From Chrysemys picta bellii (lineage: Eukaryota; Chordata; Testudines; Emydidae), in NCBI RefSeq assembly GCF_011386835.1, contig NC_088791.1:31904998-31968997 (forward strand): 64,000 nt of DNA, written 5' to 3'. A model generated the notes under the pieces. It was not told the DNA's origin, made no database searches, and was given only the letters and a program-made list of their open reading frames with translations. A program made the position numbers and the translations under genes. Each line of letters opens with the position of its first letter. Within the stretch, counting starts at the first letter, position 1. Of this stretch, positions 43,701 through 55,731 are shown piece by piece.

Positions 43701-45849
43701 TACTTGTAAGTCTCCTTGAAGAAATAAAATTTGAGAGGTGGAGATACGGCAGATGGTGTTAAGATGGGGGTTTCCTGGTACATACAGCTACATAAAAGAA
43801 GACAAGGCATTCATGGAACAAGGGAAAAACAAAGCCATTCAGACAAGTGGCTTGTGGTGAACACAGAGGTGCTAAACGAGACAATATGCTAAATGTAAGA
43901 AGGAGCTAAGTTGTAGAAAGCCTTGAAAGCAAGAACTAGGAGCTTGAATTAAATTGAGGAGTCAGCAGAGAGAAAGTGAACATGGCTGTAGCATGTATCA
44001 TAGTAGATACTTTTTTCAGTAAAGTTTTGGACCATCTGGTAGCATCAAAGTTCTCTTTGAACAGTTCCAGAGAATTAGAGGATCTAAGTGACAGTGTTAC
44101 TTGGCAAAACCAGATTTGCCACATTTGTTTTGTCCTATATCAGCTTGTACCTTTAAAGCAGCACATGTGTGATAAGCATGAGGATAACAGTTATTTTTTC
44201 CGATGTGCATCAACAAAAAAAGTTCATCAAAAATACTATGACAAATAACTATTTTCTATTTGGAATTTTCTGTGTATTTTTATCCATGTGGGATCTGTTT
44301 TAATGTCATTTAGGAAAGTAGCTGCAGGCTTCCTATACAGGAAGACTCCCTGGGATAGAGAGTTCATTATATATGAAAGGACCTGACCTTACCAAAGGCT
44401 TTTACCCAAATATTCAAGGAGGGACAGGATATCCTTTAGGACAGGTATCAGAGGTGCTTATGGTACACGAGTTCAAAAGAGGACTTTGAAATGGGCCAAT
44501 GCGCTTAAAATGCTCAAACATTTGGGGAGGAAAAGGAAAACACTGTGGGTGAAATCCTGTCTCTACTGAAGTCAAGGAGAGTTTTGCCACTGACTTCAAT
44601 AGGCCATGATTTCACCTTGTGAAATGGAAAGCAGTTAAGTACTTTGTAAAGTGTGAAAGACATTGTGTATTGAGTTCGAACTGAAGAAGGAGACAATGTC
44701 TATATTGTATAACATCCTAACAAGGACTTCTAATGCCTAAGATCAACCAAAGAAAGAACCTGAGCTAATGCCTGCTATCTCCAAGGAGATAGTATCAAGA
44801 CTGAAGATAGGAACTTTATGGATTGAGATAACAAGAGCATGTTATTAACATGTAAGTTCTGCACCTACCAACCTTTTTGCTTTGTGACTGCATCCCATGG
44901 CCCTTACTAGCATGACTTTCCACAAACCATGACTCAATGAGAGCAAAATTAAATGTGCTTTCTTTTTTCTATATTTCTCTATTTTCTTAAATAAACTGTG
45001 CGAGAGTCTCACCTCTACTCCAGCACCTTTACACCAGGTAAAAGGGCCAGAGCAGCCTAAAGGGACTCTAAAAAATCCAGGTTCCAGTTGAGGGAGAGAG
45101 TCTTATCAGGGTAGGGCCACGACACACAGCACTGCAAAATCTCTGGGCAGTGCTGCTACCCACTGGCAGCTGGGGACAGACTACCATAAATTAGGCACAC
45201 CTGCCAGGGATGTCTAAGTTACGTTGGGGTCTGCTTCGAACCCCAGAGAAGTGCAGATCCGAAGCACAATACAGAATTCTACCCATGGTTATTCAGATTC
45301 TAGATTTAACTGTTGCTTGAGGTTCAAGTGTGGAGAATGTCCCCGGAGAAAGTATCTGCCCTTGGAGGAGGAAAGGAAAACGTGGGATTAACTAGTCCAG
45401 CGGTTCTATCTGGGGACAGAGGGATGCCAGAACAGGACAGACTGAGGTCTGTGCTGGCACAGAGTTAGCCATTTAGAGATCCTGGGACAAGCTTTCCTGT
45501 TGTTACAAATACTTTTTATTATTTTTCTGAGTCCAAAGAGAAGGAGAAAATGAAAAATAGTGAAGCATAAATTAGGGATCAATCCAAGGAAAGCATGTGG
45601 CCAGTTTCAGAGTAAAACTAGACACAGTACATATCTAATGACAACTTTCTTCATTTATGTCGGCTGTGGCTGGGCTTTCAGACAAAGACGCCATAACAAA
45701 CATTGGCCTTAGACACACTTACAAACACTCATCATGCAATTGTCATTGATTTATTTTTGAAAGATGAGTCACCTTAGTGTCCTGATATGGTGATCTATGA
45801 AGCCCTGAAAAAGGCAGCAGGACCTAAAGCTTGGAACTTCTTGGAACTC
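43701..45849. other. Unassigned intronic sequence
   Basis: About 2.1 kb of AT-rich DNA. Several short open frames have no domains (43976-44248, 44414-44696). A stretch at 44990-45200 looks like decayed repeat DNA but I cannot name it. Confidence 0.4.
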
Positions 45850-46104
45850 TCACTTAGAAATCCCCTCTGTGGAATTCATGGCAGCACAGGCTAAATTAAG
45901 AAGATGAGCTCTATATGTAGGGAAAAAGCAGTGGGGAGGAGGAACTGTATCCATTGTATAGAACGCAGTTGTTAATTCCTGACCTATAGATGAGAAAACT
46001 GGGTAAACGCTTTCTTGAAAATCCTTGTCCTTTAAACGCTCTGTTACTTTGAAAACAAATTTTCTTTGGCTGCCTGTTGCCAGATTAAGATTGCTTGTAT
46101 TCAT
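45850..46104 (-). pseudogene. Possible hAT/ZBED-like transposase fragment
   Basis: An 84-codon minus-strand frame. The phrase HCFFPTYRAHLLNLACAAMNS recalls the H-x-x-N-L block of hAT-type transposases and their host-domesticated relatives. Upstream and downstream the frame is lost. No target copies or ends were found. This is weak, and it could be chance. Confidence 0.25.
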
Positions 46105-46510
46105 GAGGTAAGATTGTGATTAACGAAATAGACACCTGGAAACTTAACATTTGGGTGGCAGATTGGGCTGATAACACTAGCAATTCAAGTGGGATGCGTT
46201 GTCTGAAGTGAGCCCGGCTGCGTCTTGACCACGCTGCTGGTGAAACATCCCTATTTTCTGTATATGCACTCCTAGGCACCCTGATGCTGGGTCTGGAATC
46301 AATTGGCGGGTGTGCTGAAAGTAAATCTGGGGGGGAGGAGGGGATAGAGGACATTGATGAGGGCACTGGTAGGAAAGTAATGGCAGGAGAGCAGACAGAT
46401 GGGAACAAAAATACCTGTTCATAGGGGAGAGGGATATAAGCAGAAACAGAAAGGAAGGGGGTTGCGGTGCTTTGAGGTGGAAGTGGGAGGTATTAGGAAC
46501 GAAACACAAG

Positions 46511-46629
46511 CAGGGCTTAAATTCAGCTGGTGCCATCCGGAGCAGAGCTCCGGTAAATATTTTCAAACCCATGGGAGCTCCAGTGCCTCCTGCAGGGCTT
46601 AAGTCCTGACCTCCAGAATTTAAGCCCTG
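46511..46629. mobile_element. MITE-like repeat, CAGGGCTTAAATTCAG family
   Basis: Ends CAGGGCTTAAATTC and, inverted, CAGGGCTTAAATTC, a perfect 14-bp pair. The inner phrase gagctccggtaaatattttc is shared, reversed, with 62330-62476. Flanking 8-mers (aacacaag, agcacagt) agree only partly. Confidence 0.75.
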
Positions 46630-48318
46630 AGCACAGTATGCTAATTACCATCTCCTTCACAATGTGTATGTGAGGACGAGCTTGTCCTTAGACAGCCAAA
46701 CCCTAAATAAGACTTCTCTCTCATACACTGACACAGGAGTCGATTCACCCAACATGCACTGACCACCTCCCTGCACCTGAGTCAGGGTTCAGTGGGTGAT
46801 CCAGCAAGAGCAGTTTTAAACTCCAGCTGGCGTTCAATAGAAGCTTTGCTGGCACACGCTGCCAGGATCTCCAGGTTACCCTAACACACCTAATGTGTGG
46901 GCTGAGCCGGCCAGCTCCAGCCACACAACGGCAGAGAGGCTGCAGGAGGCTTGTGCAGCCATGGCCCAGTTCCAGGATGATTTTCTACTACGTGGGGCCC
47001 ACAGTCCAGGTTCTTCCAGTGGAACCTAGGCAGAAAATGCTGCCCATAGCATTGCAGAAGCCTATCCCAAAGCCACTACAAGATTGTTCATGGCAGTGTA
47101 TTTCTAGTATGCTTTTATCCTGGAGCTGAAGAGATTGTGCCAGTATTCCCTATTCTACATTAAAGTCTAAGGTGATTGTAAATATTACTACATTAACCAC
47201 ACCTGCCCAGGTTACAACCAAACTTCACACCATTGCAAAAGTTCATTTTCTGGGAAAGAGGGGGCTGGGGAGGAAGGAACTCAAACCTCTCCCATACAGC
47301 TTTGTCTTCTTTCACTTATGATTAAACCTATTATCTTATTACTGGTTTATAAGTCATCTTTCTAAGCAGGTCTGAGCTATGAAAAAAACTATTTTCAAGT
47401 CATTTATGTTTTCTTTCAAGGTCAGTATGTGGCCTCGAGCTACAAGACAGGCTTTTGTTTCTCAAGGTATTTGCTGTGTTTCCTGTGTCACCAGTTTACA
47501 CCCTCTGATTCTCTGCTCTACAAAGTCCTTCAGAAACTGTAAATAGTGGATTCCTGAAGTATCACACAAGCACCAGACTAATTGTGACCTGGGATACTCA
47601 ACTAGTAATCTGAATTCATGAGCATGCACTCCAAGTAAATTATGTATTTTGTAAAGATTGAGATATCGCCAGTGTGTTTACTCTAAACCATACTTTTACG
47701 TCACTAACTCCACTTCAAAAGAAAGAGCCCCACATTCGGAATGCCCAGCTGCTTCACCTGGCACAACTCACTAGAACAGTGAGAGGGGTCCCCACAAAAG
47801 ATTTTTATTCTCTACTTAGCTAGAGCTCCCTTGTAAACATTTTTCTCATGGTTGATTAAAAGAAGAACTTCCTGTGGCAGGCAAGGAATTAATTTAAATC
47901 TCTCTGCCAGTTTCAAAGCAAGGATAGGTTAATGCTATTTTGGGGAAAGGAAAGGGGTAAGAGAGAGAGACAGCTTCTGAAACAGTACAGACATGAAGTG
48001 AACAGCACCTGTGCTTTGAAATGTATGCTCACATCATTGTAAAAGTAACCTAATAGGGCTCTTTTCAAAACGATGTTAGTACAGCCAAGCCTTTCACAAT
48101 TATTTTCTAATAAAGCTAAGTATTTCTATGATCCTATGATTCATTTTTTCCAGATTGTGTTTTATTCCCAATGGGCCTCATCCAACTCCCAATGAAGTCA
48201 ACAAAACTCTTTCCACTGGATTAGGCCCAATCCTAATGCTTCACCCAGGCTGGAGGAAAGTAAGCACTCAGGGCAAAATCAAGAGTTGAATACGGTCTTT
48301 GGAGATGGCTGCCATTCT
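46630..48318. other. Unassigned intronic sequence
   Basis: AT-rich to mixed. The frames at 46893-47129 and elsewhere lack domains. 48165-48240 holds fragments of the tgaagtcaa / ttggatcaggccc type repeat. Confidence 0.4.
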
Positions 48319-48326
48319 CTCTAGAT

Positions 48327-48451
48327 TAGGGTGACCAGATGTCCCGATTTTATAGGGACAGTCCCGATTTTTGGGTCTTTTTCTTATATGGGATCCTATA
48401 GCCCCCCACCCCCCCGTCCCAATTTTTCATACTTGCTGTCTGGTCACCCTA
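48327..48451. mobile_element. hAT-type MITE with TAGGGTGACCAGA ends
   Basis: Inverted ends TAGGGTGACCAGATGTC / TAGGGTGACCAGACAGC and a perfect 8-bp duplication ctctagat (48319-48326, 48452-48459). 125 bp long; the inner part pairs tttatagggacagtcccgat. Non-coding. Confidence 0.95.
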
Positions 48452-48697
48452 CTCTAGATAGCCTGGCTGACCCTGACCCGCACCTTTTGCTGAGGTACAG
48501 GCTCAAGAAGTTAACTTATCAAGTAACTTATGAACCTTTCAAATAACAGTTAAGTGCACTACTTTACTGACCACCCTACTTTCCTTCTCATAATGTGATA
48601 GCACTAATGAACATCAATGTCAGGAGCAGTTTGAGTGATCTTGTTTTTACAGGTCATGGCCCTAATTCAGACAACTGTGTAAGCAGATGCAACTTCA

Positions 48698-48933
48698 GGG
48701 CTTGTCTAAACTGGCACTTTACAGCGCTGCAACTTTCTCACTCAGGGGTGTGAAAAAACATCCCCCTGAGCGGAGCTGTAAAGCGCCAGTATAGACAGTG
48801 CGCCAGCGCTGGGAGCTACGCCCCTCGTGGAGGTGGATTTTTAGAGCTCTCTCTCAGGGCTCTGCCGTAACTACACAAGCCACATTAAAGGCTGCCGCGG
48901 CAGCGCTATACCGTTGCCAGTGTAGACTAACCC
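48698..48933. mobile_element. Harbinger-type MITE
   Basis: Ends GGGCTTGTCTAAACTGG / GGGTTAGTCTACACTGG (inverted) with a 3-bp flank tca (48695-48697, 48934-48936). Inner inverted pair ggcactttacagcgctgca / gctgtaaagcgcc. Same family as 10592-10859. Confidence 0.88.
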
Positions 48934-49206
48934 TCACTGACTTGAGTGAATTCTGTAACCCAGAGTTCAGTGTGTGTCCTGTCTCCCACTCGAGGGGCTG
49001 GTCCCTAGAAGTTAATGGGACTATTCAAGTGTTCTGAATTAGTTATGTGCTTGAATACTTTGCTGAATCAGAACTTTTAAGAGAAACAGCAGTAGTTGGT
49101 ACCTGTTTATATTGTGTGATTAAAACACATACATACAAGGTCAAGAAGAAAACACCTTCCCCAAAATTGGCTGTTTCCCCAAAATTAGGCAGGCTTTGGG
49201 TTAAAA

Positions 49207-50723
49207 CAGGGGTCGGCAACCTTTGGCATGCGGCCTATCAGGGAAATCTGCTGGTGGGCCAGGACGGTTTGTTTACCTGCAGCGTCCACAGGTTCGGCCA
49301 ATTGTGGCTCCCACTGGCCGCAGTTCGCCGCTCCAGGCCAGTGGGGGCTGCGGGAAGCAGTGGCCAGCACATCCCTCGGCCCATGCCGCTTCCTGCAGCC
49401 TCCATTCACCTGGAACGGAGAACAGTGGGAGCTGCGTGTGACTTTGTGCAGTCTATATGGTTTTATAAAAACATAATAAGAAGTGAATATAATGTAACTG
49501 GAATCGTTTTATAAAAATATGATAATAAGTGAATATAATGTAACTGGAATATGCTTCATGCAAAAGGTCTCTTGTAAGGTATCATTACAAAGCTTATAAG
49601 CTACTGAGTGTGATCATCCTATTTGTATAAATGTACCACTCTTGTATCTAAAACTAGAAATATGAAATATAACTCTGAGGGCCTATTGTAATTATGCAAA
49701 GTGTGGGCCATTAATAGTAGTTTGGAATCTTGATGACTCCCATTAACCAGGACCACTGTCTGCAGGTGGCTGTGTTTACCTGTTAGTCTTCCTGTATATG
49801 TGTGTGCTGGCAAGTGGGTAATGAAGTCTTGCAGTGACATGTGATCATGTCACCTGACCTGGAATCCATCTTTAACCTGGGTGCTTTTCCAGTGGGGTGT
49901 GTGTGGAAAGGCAGAGGGACAAAGGATTCCTGCCTTATGCAAAAGATATATAAAGGGATGGAAGAGAAGAAGGAGAGGGAGGAGCCATCATGAAGAATCC
50001 CCTAGCTATCACCTGAGCTGGAACAAGAGCTATACCAGGGGAAAGAACTGTGCCCAGGCCTGGAAGGTGTCCAGTCTGAGAAAAAACTTACTGGAGCATC
50101 TCTGAGGGTGTGATTATCTGTATTCAGTTTGATTAGACATAGATTTGCACATTTTATTTTATTTTGCTTGGTGACTTACTTTGTTCTGTCTGTTACTACT
50201 TGGAACCACTTAAATTCTACTTTCTGTGTTTAATAAAATCACTTTCTACTTAGTAATTAACTCAGAGTATGTATTAATACCTGGGGGAGCAAACAACTGT
50301 GCATATCTCTCTATCAGTGTTATAGAGGGCGAACAATTTATGAGTAAATTGAGTAAAACGGATTTATTTGGGTTTAGACCCCTTTGGGAGTTGGGCATCT
50401 GAGTGCTAAAGACAAGCACACTTCTGTGAGCTGTTTTCAGGTAAACCTGCAGCCTTGGGGCAAGTTATTCAGACCCTGGGTCTGTGTTGGAGCAGACGGG
50501 AGTGTCTGGCTCAGCAAGACAGGGTGCCGGAGTCCTGAGCTGGCAGGGAAAACAGGAGCCAAGGTAGTCTTGGCACATCAGCTGGCAGCTCCCAAGGGGT
50601 TTCTGTGATCCAACCCGTCACACTGCAATCGGCCAAACCTGTGGACGCTGCAGATAAACAAACTGTCCCGGCCCACCAGCAGATTTCCCTGACGGGAAGC
50701 GTGGCAAAGGTTGCCGATCCCTG
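49207..50723. mobile_element. Fold-back hAT MITE, split by a solo LTR
   Basis: Perfect 8-bp duplication ggttaaaa (49199-49206, 50724-50731). Ends CAGGGGTCGGCAACCTTTG / CAAAGGTTGCCGATCCCTG. It is the same family as 43077-43410; the two arms are 49207-49436 and 50623-50723, with the LTR between them. Without the LTR it would be about 335 bp. Confidence 0.93.
49437..50622 (+). mobile_element. Solo LTR of an endogenous retrovirus-like element
   Basis: A 1,186-bp unit starting TGTGAC and ending GTCACA, with 5-bp flanks ctgcg (49432-49436) and ctgca (50623-50627) that differ by one G-to-A change. A TATA-like atatataaag lies at 49946-49955 and an AATAAA signal at 50232-50237, in the right order for a plus-strand LTR. 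No gag, pol or env sequence is present, so the internal part was lost, most simply by LTR-LTR recombination. Confidence 0.85.
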
Positions 50724-50731
50724 GGTTAAAA

Positions 50732-52977
50732 TCTCTAAATTTTACCCAAATTCTCTGCTCAGAAGCAATCACCACAATCACTTTTTTAAAACGCTGCCTG
50801 GCTAATGAGCTATGTTTCACTAGCCACTGGTAATGAGATCACCATTTGGGGGGAGGCGGGGGAAGGTTGGTTGTACAGTCTATTGAGGTTATTCCTGGAC
50901 TCTTGCCATTAAGCTAGTTTGCTGAACACTAATCAAAGGAGACAAAAGCACTTGTTTCCTGTTTCTATAGCCTTCAACTTGCAGTGAGCATTTTTCTCCT
51001 TCTGGGATTTACTATACAGAAGAGAAAAGCAGCCCATCAGACAAAACTGGAATAACTGAAAACCCACAGAGATTTATGCTTATGTACATATCTAATCACT
51101 GATGGCTCATGCAAAAAACTATATGCCAAGCGATGAAAAATTTAAAATGCATATAAACAGTGATTGCAAATCTTTGGTTAAATTTGTAAATACTAAGCTG
51201 ACTTCTAGATATGATACTATAATCCCAGAAGCTCATCTATATCAGAGCACAATGTAGTGTTTAAGTTAAGAAATGAAATTGCTTTTTATAATTTCTTTAG
51301 ATACAATTTGCTTACACCCTGTATTTTGTGTATTTATTACACCCTGTATTTTTATTATAACTACACTTTATCATGCCATAAAAATCAAGTAATTGTCCTA
51401 AGTAATTGTTTCTGTCCAATTTGGTTTAGAAACAAAAGTGTAACTATGTGATTCTTTAAAAAAAAATAAATCAGATACAATTCTCTGCCAAACATTTTAT
51501 AAGGTAGTGATCCAGAGTGAATTACACAATACAAGTATTAATGGAAAACTCAAAATATTTTGCACCTCAGACTTATAGCAAATACAGAAACTGGTGGAGA
51601 TTGTTTTAAAATCACATCTAGTTTATGTGAATGTGCTAGAATGGATAGCATGGGAAAATGCTGGTGCTCGCACCAAATATTGAATTTTATATGCCACATG
51701 ACTAACACAGCAGAGTGGTGTATCGAGGTGTGGACAGGATTCTGTGTGACTCTCACAGGGCACAGTATGTAGAGAATACAGTATGTAGAGAGTGGCTGTG
51801 TAAGGACCAGGCACAACTGCAGCCTCTGCTCTCCAGGGAACACAGACTTCCCAAAGGTTGCACACAGCCCAAAAGGGGACAGGCAGGTGGACCAGGAGGC
51901 CAGGTTATACTGTACATCTATCCAGCTATGATCTGCCCAGCCATGTAAGGGGTAGCAAGCTACACCCTGTGAAGTGTGGTACTAAAAACAAGTCCACAGC
52001 CTGCATGCACCTGGGAACCCTGCCAGTCACCTTCTCTACAAGGCAGAATGCCTCCCAGTGCCCTCTTTGCGGCAGCATGGCTTTGCATCACCCGCAGTGC
52101 AAGGCAGTGCCTAGACAGCATTATCAAGCCCTTAGTAAAATAATGAAAATTCCCTAAGTTACAAATCTAGAAACACCAGGCCCAATACAGGACAAGCCAC
52201 CCATGGAATAAACGTGACACTGCCTTCAAAATAGCAAAGTAGAACTGCGTGGGACTCAAGTAACTAGCTCAAGGATATCTGCTCTTCCTTATTGAGTCTT
52301 AAACATCTATACATCTTTCAATAATTGTAATGACTATAAACCTGGGGTGACATCTGTAATGTCGTATTTTTCCATTGCCTTAGTTGTTTTGTATAGAAAA
52401 AATGTCATACAAAAAGACTGCAAAGAAAGTCACCAAAGAGTAAACTCTGCTGATTTTTAACTTTAAATTACAAATAATGCAGGTGAATTGGGAAAACCCT
52501 CCCTCACAGTAGGAGTCTTTACTCTCCCAGTAACCCCACTGAAGTGTATAGAGCCACAATTTGTGTAAGGATTACTCAGATAGTGGTTTCAAGATTGGGC
52601 CTCAGTCCATACTCCAGCACAACTTCTGAGGAAGGACTGCGTCAGAACTGCATGATCCGTCCCTGCATTTTTTGACATTCTGTCCTCCTTTTCTGAGCAC
52701 AGTTACTGCATGAAAAGCACGAATGTCAGTAACAAATGTACAGGCAATAGGAGCTGACTGTTACTCCTCACTGGGTGTATTTGCCATGCCAAGAAACTCT
52801 GTGGTTGAAAACCAATCCATTCAACCCGTTCATGCTACACTGGCGATTCAGAGTTGCAGCTTTCAAACAATAGTGTATGGCTCTTGCTAAAGTAAAGGTT
52901 GTCATTGAGAAGAGTGGATCTATACTTCTGTTCAATGCTTCATGCTAGATAGTGGCCAAAAAGCTCAGATGATTTTA
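50732..52977. other. Unassigned intronic sequence
   Basis: About 2.2 kb. 51715-52150 is somewhat GC-richer and contains aggcagaatgcctcccagt at 52041-52059, also found at 59263-59281, so it may be part of an unnamed repeat. Open frames here have no domains. Confidence 0.4.
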
Positions 52978-53246
52978 CATGCAGTGTTGTTGAAGCTGTG
53001 TTGGTCCCAGGATATTAGAGATACAGGATGGGTGAGGTAATATCTTTTATTGGACCAACTTACGTTGGTGAAAGAGACAAACTTTTGAGCTTACACAGAG
53101 CTCTTCTTCAGATCTAGAAATTTCCCAGTGTGGCTCAAAAATTTGTCTCTTTCACCAACGTAAGTTGGTTCAATAAAAGATATTACTTCACTCACCTTGT
53201 CTCTCTAATATCCTAGGACTGACACAGCTACAACTACACTGCATGC
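52978..53246. mobile_element. Head-to-head pair of Penelope-like repeats
   Basis: Left half 52978 to about 53121 (minus) and right half about 53122-53246 (plus) are inverted copies. Each carries tctctttcaccaacgtaagttgg or its complement, the aataaaagatattac phrase and an end of the aactacactgcatg type. On the minus strand the left half shows CTGAAGA, a stem GAGCT...AGCTC and then AAAA where a hammerhead has GAAA. The outer ends CATGCAGTGT / ACACTGCATG are mirror images. Confidence 0.75.
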
Positions 53247-53739
53247 AGATAATACTATGTCATTCTAGCAGAAATGGTGCTGGAATCTATTTGGTTTGCA
53301 GCAAATCCATTTATAAGCAGAAGAACATTCTTTGCTACCTCAGTTCGCCTAAAATATGTACTGATAAAGTTTTCAGCCTCCTGTGAATGACATTAGTGTA
53401 TCTAAAGTGCTTTCTTTTCTTATGCTTAGGTACAAGAAGCCTGTAGGAGCTGCATTCCAGAGCTCTCTGGTGCTGTGCTATTTCAGCTGCTGCCTTGGCA
53501 TGACAATGGTTCCTTCACATTACTCCTTTTGCCACTGTCAGTCTTGGTTTACAGACTCTCCCTCCTGCTGACCCATCAGAAAGCAGCCACTCCAGTCAGT
53601 CACAGGGGTTTTCTCACTGGAGTGTTAAACAAGGAGCAAGCATTAAACCCTTCATATTGTCAGAGCCCAGGTCACTGTTCCATCTGCTGACCTCTGCCCT
53701 GCAATTACTACAGGGATGCCTAGGGACTCTGTGTGGTTC
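53247..53739. other. Unassigned intronic sequence
   Basis: Mixed composition, two overlapping short frames (53383-53571, 53475-53690) with no domain. No repeat named. Confidence 0.4.
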
Positions 53740-53853
53740 AAAAGTATGTCTCTCTACCAACGGAAGCTGATCCAAAAAAAGATATTACCTCACCCACTTT
53801 GTCTCTCTAATATCCTGGGACCAACGTGGCTACAATTACACTGCAGAGGGACT
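53740..53853 (+). repeat. Penelope-like repeat, second family
   Basis: gtctctctaccaacggaagc, aaagatattacctcacccac, tctctctaatatcctgggac and ggctacaattacactgca: a plus-strand copy of the same family as 52978-53246, without a recognisable hammerhead core. Confidence 0.75.
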
Positions 53854-54669
53854 TCTACCACAGGCTGATTATTAAGCTGGTGGCTTGAACGTGGAGTTAC
53901 AGGCCTATGACTGGGCCTGGGTCTAAAAGACTACAAATAGGGTTCTGCAGGACGTGGCTGCCAAACATCTCTTCCACTTTTGTTTCTTTACAATGCTGCT
54001 TTTAACTTCTAGCTGTAGATCAGCATAAATACGCCTTGAGGCAGGGTATTGCTAACACTGATCTCGTTATGATCTCAAATGCATGCACCTGTGAGGCCAG
54101 AATGCCTTACCCTTAGAGTAAAGCTACACCTAAATGGTGCACGCAAAGTTTGCAAGAGTTTTGAAAATTGTACTGGCATTATTTTCATCTCCCTCCAGCC
54201 ACAAAGCCAGGTTCACTTAATACCATGTGTCCAGCTGCACAGACTTCAGGAGAAGAGAAAAATTAAAATAGTTACATTTTAGGGGTTTTCTACAGATTCC
54301 TTAATTTGCTTTTTCCATATAGAATAATGTTATTTTTTAGGATCTGATCTCTTTGGACTTTCCTGGCCTAGAAGTAAGTGCTGTGTATCCTGTTGAAAAG
54401 GGAGGATTCCTTGCTTTGTACTGGTGTATTTCACCTAGCAGTTGGGGCACCAGCCTGTGACACCAGGATTAATTCCATGCAACACCAGACTTTCTATGGG
54501 ACTTGAGTGAGTTCCCCATTTCCCTGCTACTACCTCCTGTTAATGACACTTCCCTGCTTCACAGGAGTTTGGTGAGAATTAAAAATTGTGAGGCAGGTGC
54601 CTAAGATTGATAAATCCTAGCCCTGATGGATTGTAGATATAGGACCTTATAGGGTTAATTGGTCTAGAA
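53854..54669. other. Mostly unassigned intronic sequence
   Basis: 54430-54610 resembles a diverged MIR-type SINE (gttggggcaccagcctgtg, box B-like ggattaattcca, acttgagtgagttccc). The rest is unrecognised. Confidence 0.4.
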
Positions 54670-55020
54670 CAGTGGTTCTCAAACTGTGGGTTGGGACCCC
54701 AAAGGGGGTCATGACCTCATTTTAATGGGGTCACCAGGGCTGGCTTAGGCATGCTGGGGGCCAAAGCCCAAACCCCACTGCCTGGGGTTGAAGCTGAAGC
54801 CTGAGGGCTTCAGCCCTGGGTGGCAGGGCTAAGGTTACAGGCCCCCTGCCTGGGGCTGAAGTCTTTGGCTTCGGCTTTGGCCCCCCAGCTCAGGGCAGTG
54901 TAGCTCAGGCCAGGGTGGTGGGGCTCGGGCAGGTTCAGGCTTTGGTCCCTCCCCCTGGGTCATGTAGTAATTTTTGTTGTCAGAACGGGCTCACTGTGCA
55001 ATGAAGTTTGAAAATCCCTG
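54670..55020. mobile_element. hAT-type MITE with CAGTGGTTCTCAAACT ends
   Basis: Ends CAGTGGTTCTCAAACTG / CAGGGATTTTCAAACTT (inverted). The 8-bp flanks gtctagaa (54662-54669) and gtctagga (55021-55028) differ at one base. The interior is GC-rich and non-coding. Same broad family as 8112-8557. Confidence 0.92.
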
Positions 55021-55028
55021 GTCTAGGA

Positions 55029-55510
55029 TAGAATATTGCAAAGCATGAACCTCAGACACGTGATATTTGAGCACGGAGGGGGGCATGGAGTCAACATCTC
55101 TGTCAGGATAGGACTGTGGGGGTGAGGTGGGAAATCAGGGAACGAGGGCTGTCTGAAGCTGCTCAGAGGTTTGGAAAGTTAGCAGTAATACCGGCAGAGG
55201 TGGATTAGTGGGCAGACTGCAGGTGAGAGGGTCAAAGGTGATAAACTGCAGTTACCAGGCACATGGCTCCCACAATGTATCCCACGGATCACCTCCACGT
55301 CATGTGTATAGATAGTCACTCACACACACACACCAGCAAGTCTTAACAGAAGGGAAAGGACACCCCTCCTGTAACTCCCCCTGCAGAGAATTCACACCAT
55401 AAGTATTACCTCAGAAGCAGCTGGCTTCTCTGCCCTCCTGGTCTAAACAAAATGCTACATTTGCAATTACTGTGAGGAGCAGACTATACAATGAAAGTAC
55501 AAATAAGTCC
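55029..55510. other. Unassigned intronic sequence
   Basis: Mixed composition with a short CA run at 55319-55332. No gene or named repeat. Confidence 0.4.
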
Positions 55511-55518
55511 ATCTAGAC

Positions 55519-55665
55519 CAGTGGTTCCCAAACTAGGGCCGCCGCTTGTTCCGGGAAAGCTCCTAGCAGGCCAGGCCGTTTACTTACCTGCCACGTCCGC
55601 AGGTTCGGCCCGGCGCGCCAGGGTCTTTCCCAGAACAAGAGGCGGCCCTAGTTTGAGAACCACTG
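55519..55665. mobile_element. hAT-type MITE with CAGTGGTTCCCAAACTAGG ends
   Basis: Perfect 8-bp duplication atctagac (55511-55518, 55666-55673). Inverted ends CAGTGGTTCCCAAACTAGG / CAGTGGTTCTCAAACTAGG. 147 bp long; the ends extend as long arms through gccgccgcttgttc / gaacaagaggcggc. Confidence 0.95.
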
Positions 55666-55731
55666 ATCTAGACTGAATGTTGTGGGTATTGAAAGAGGAG
55701 TGCATTTCAATGGGACTCTTTGTGTGAGTAA

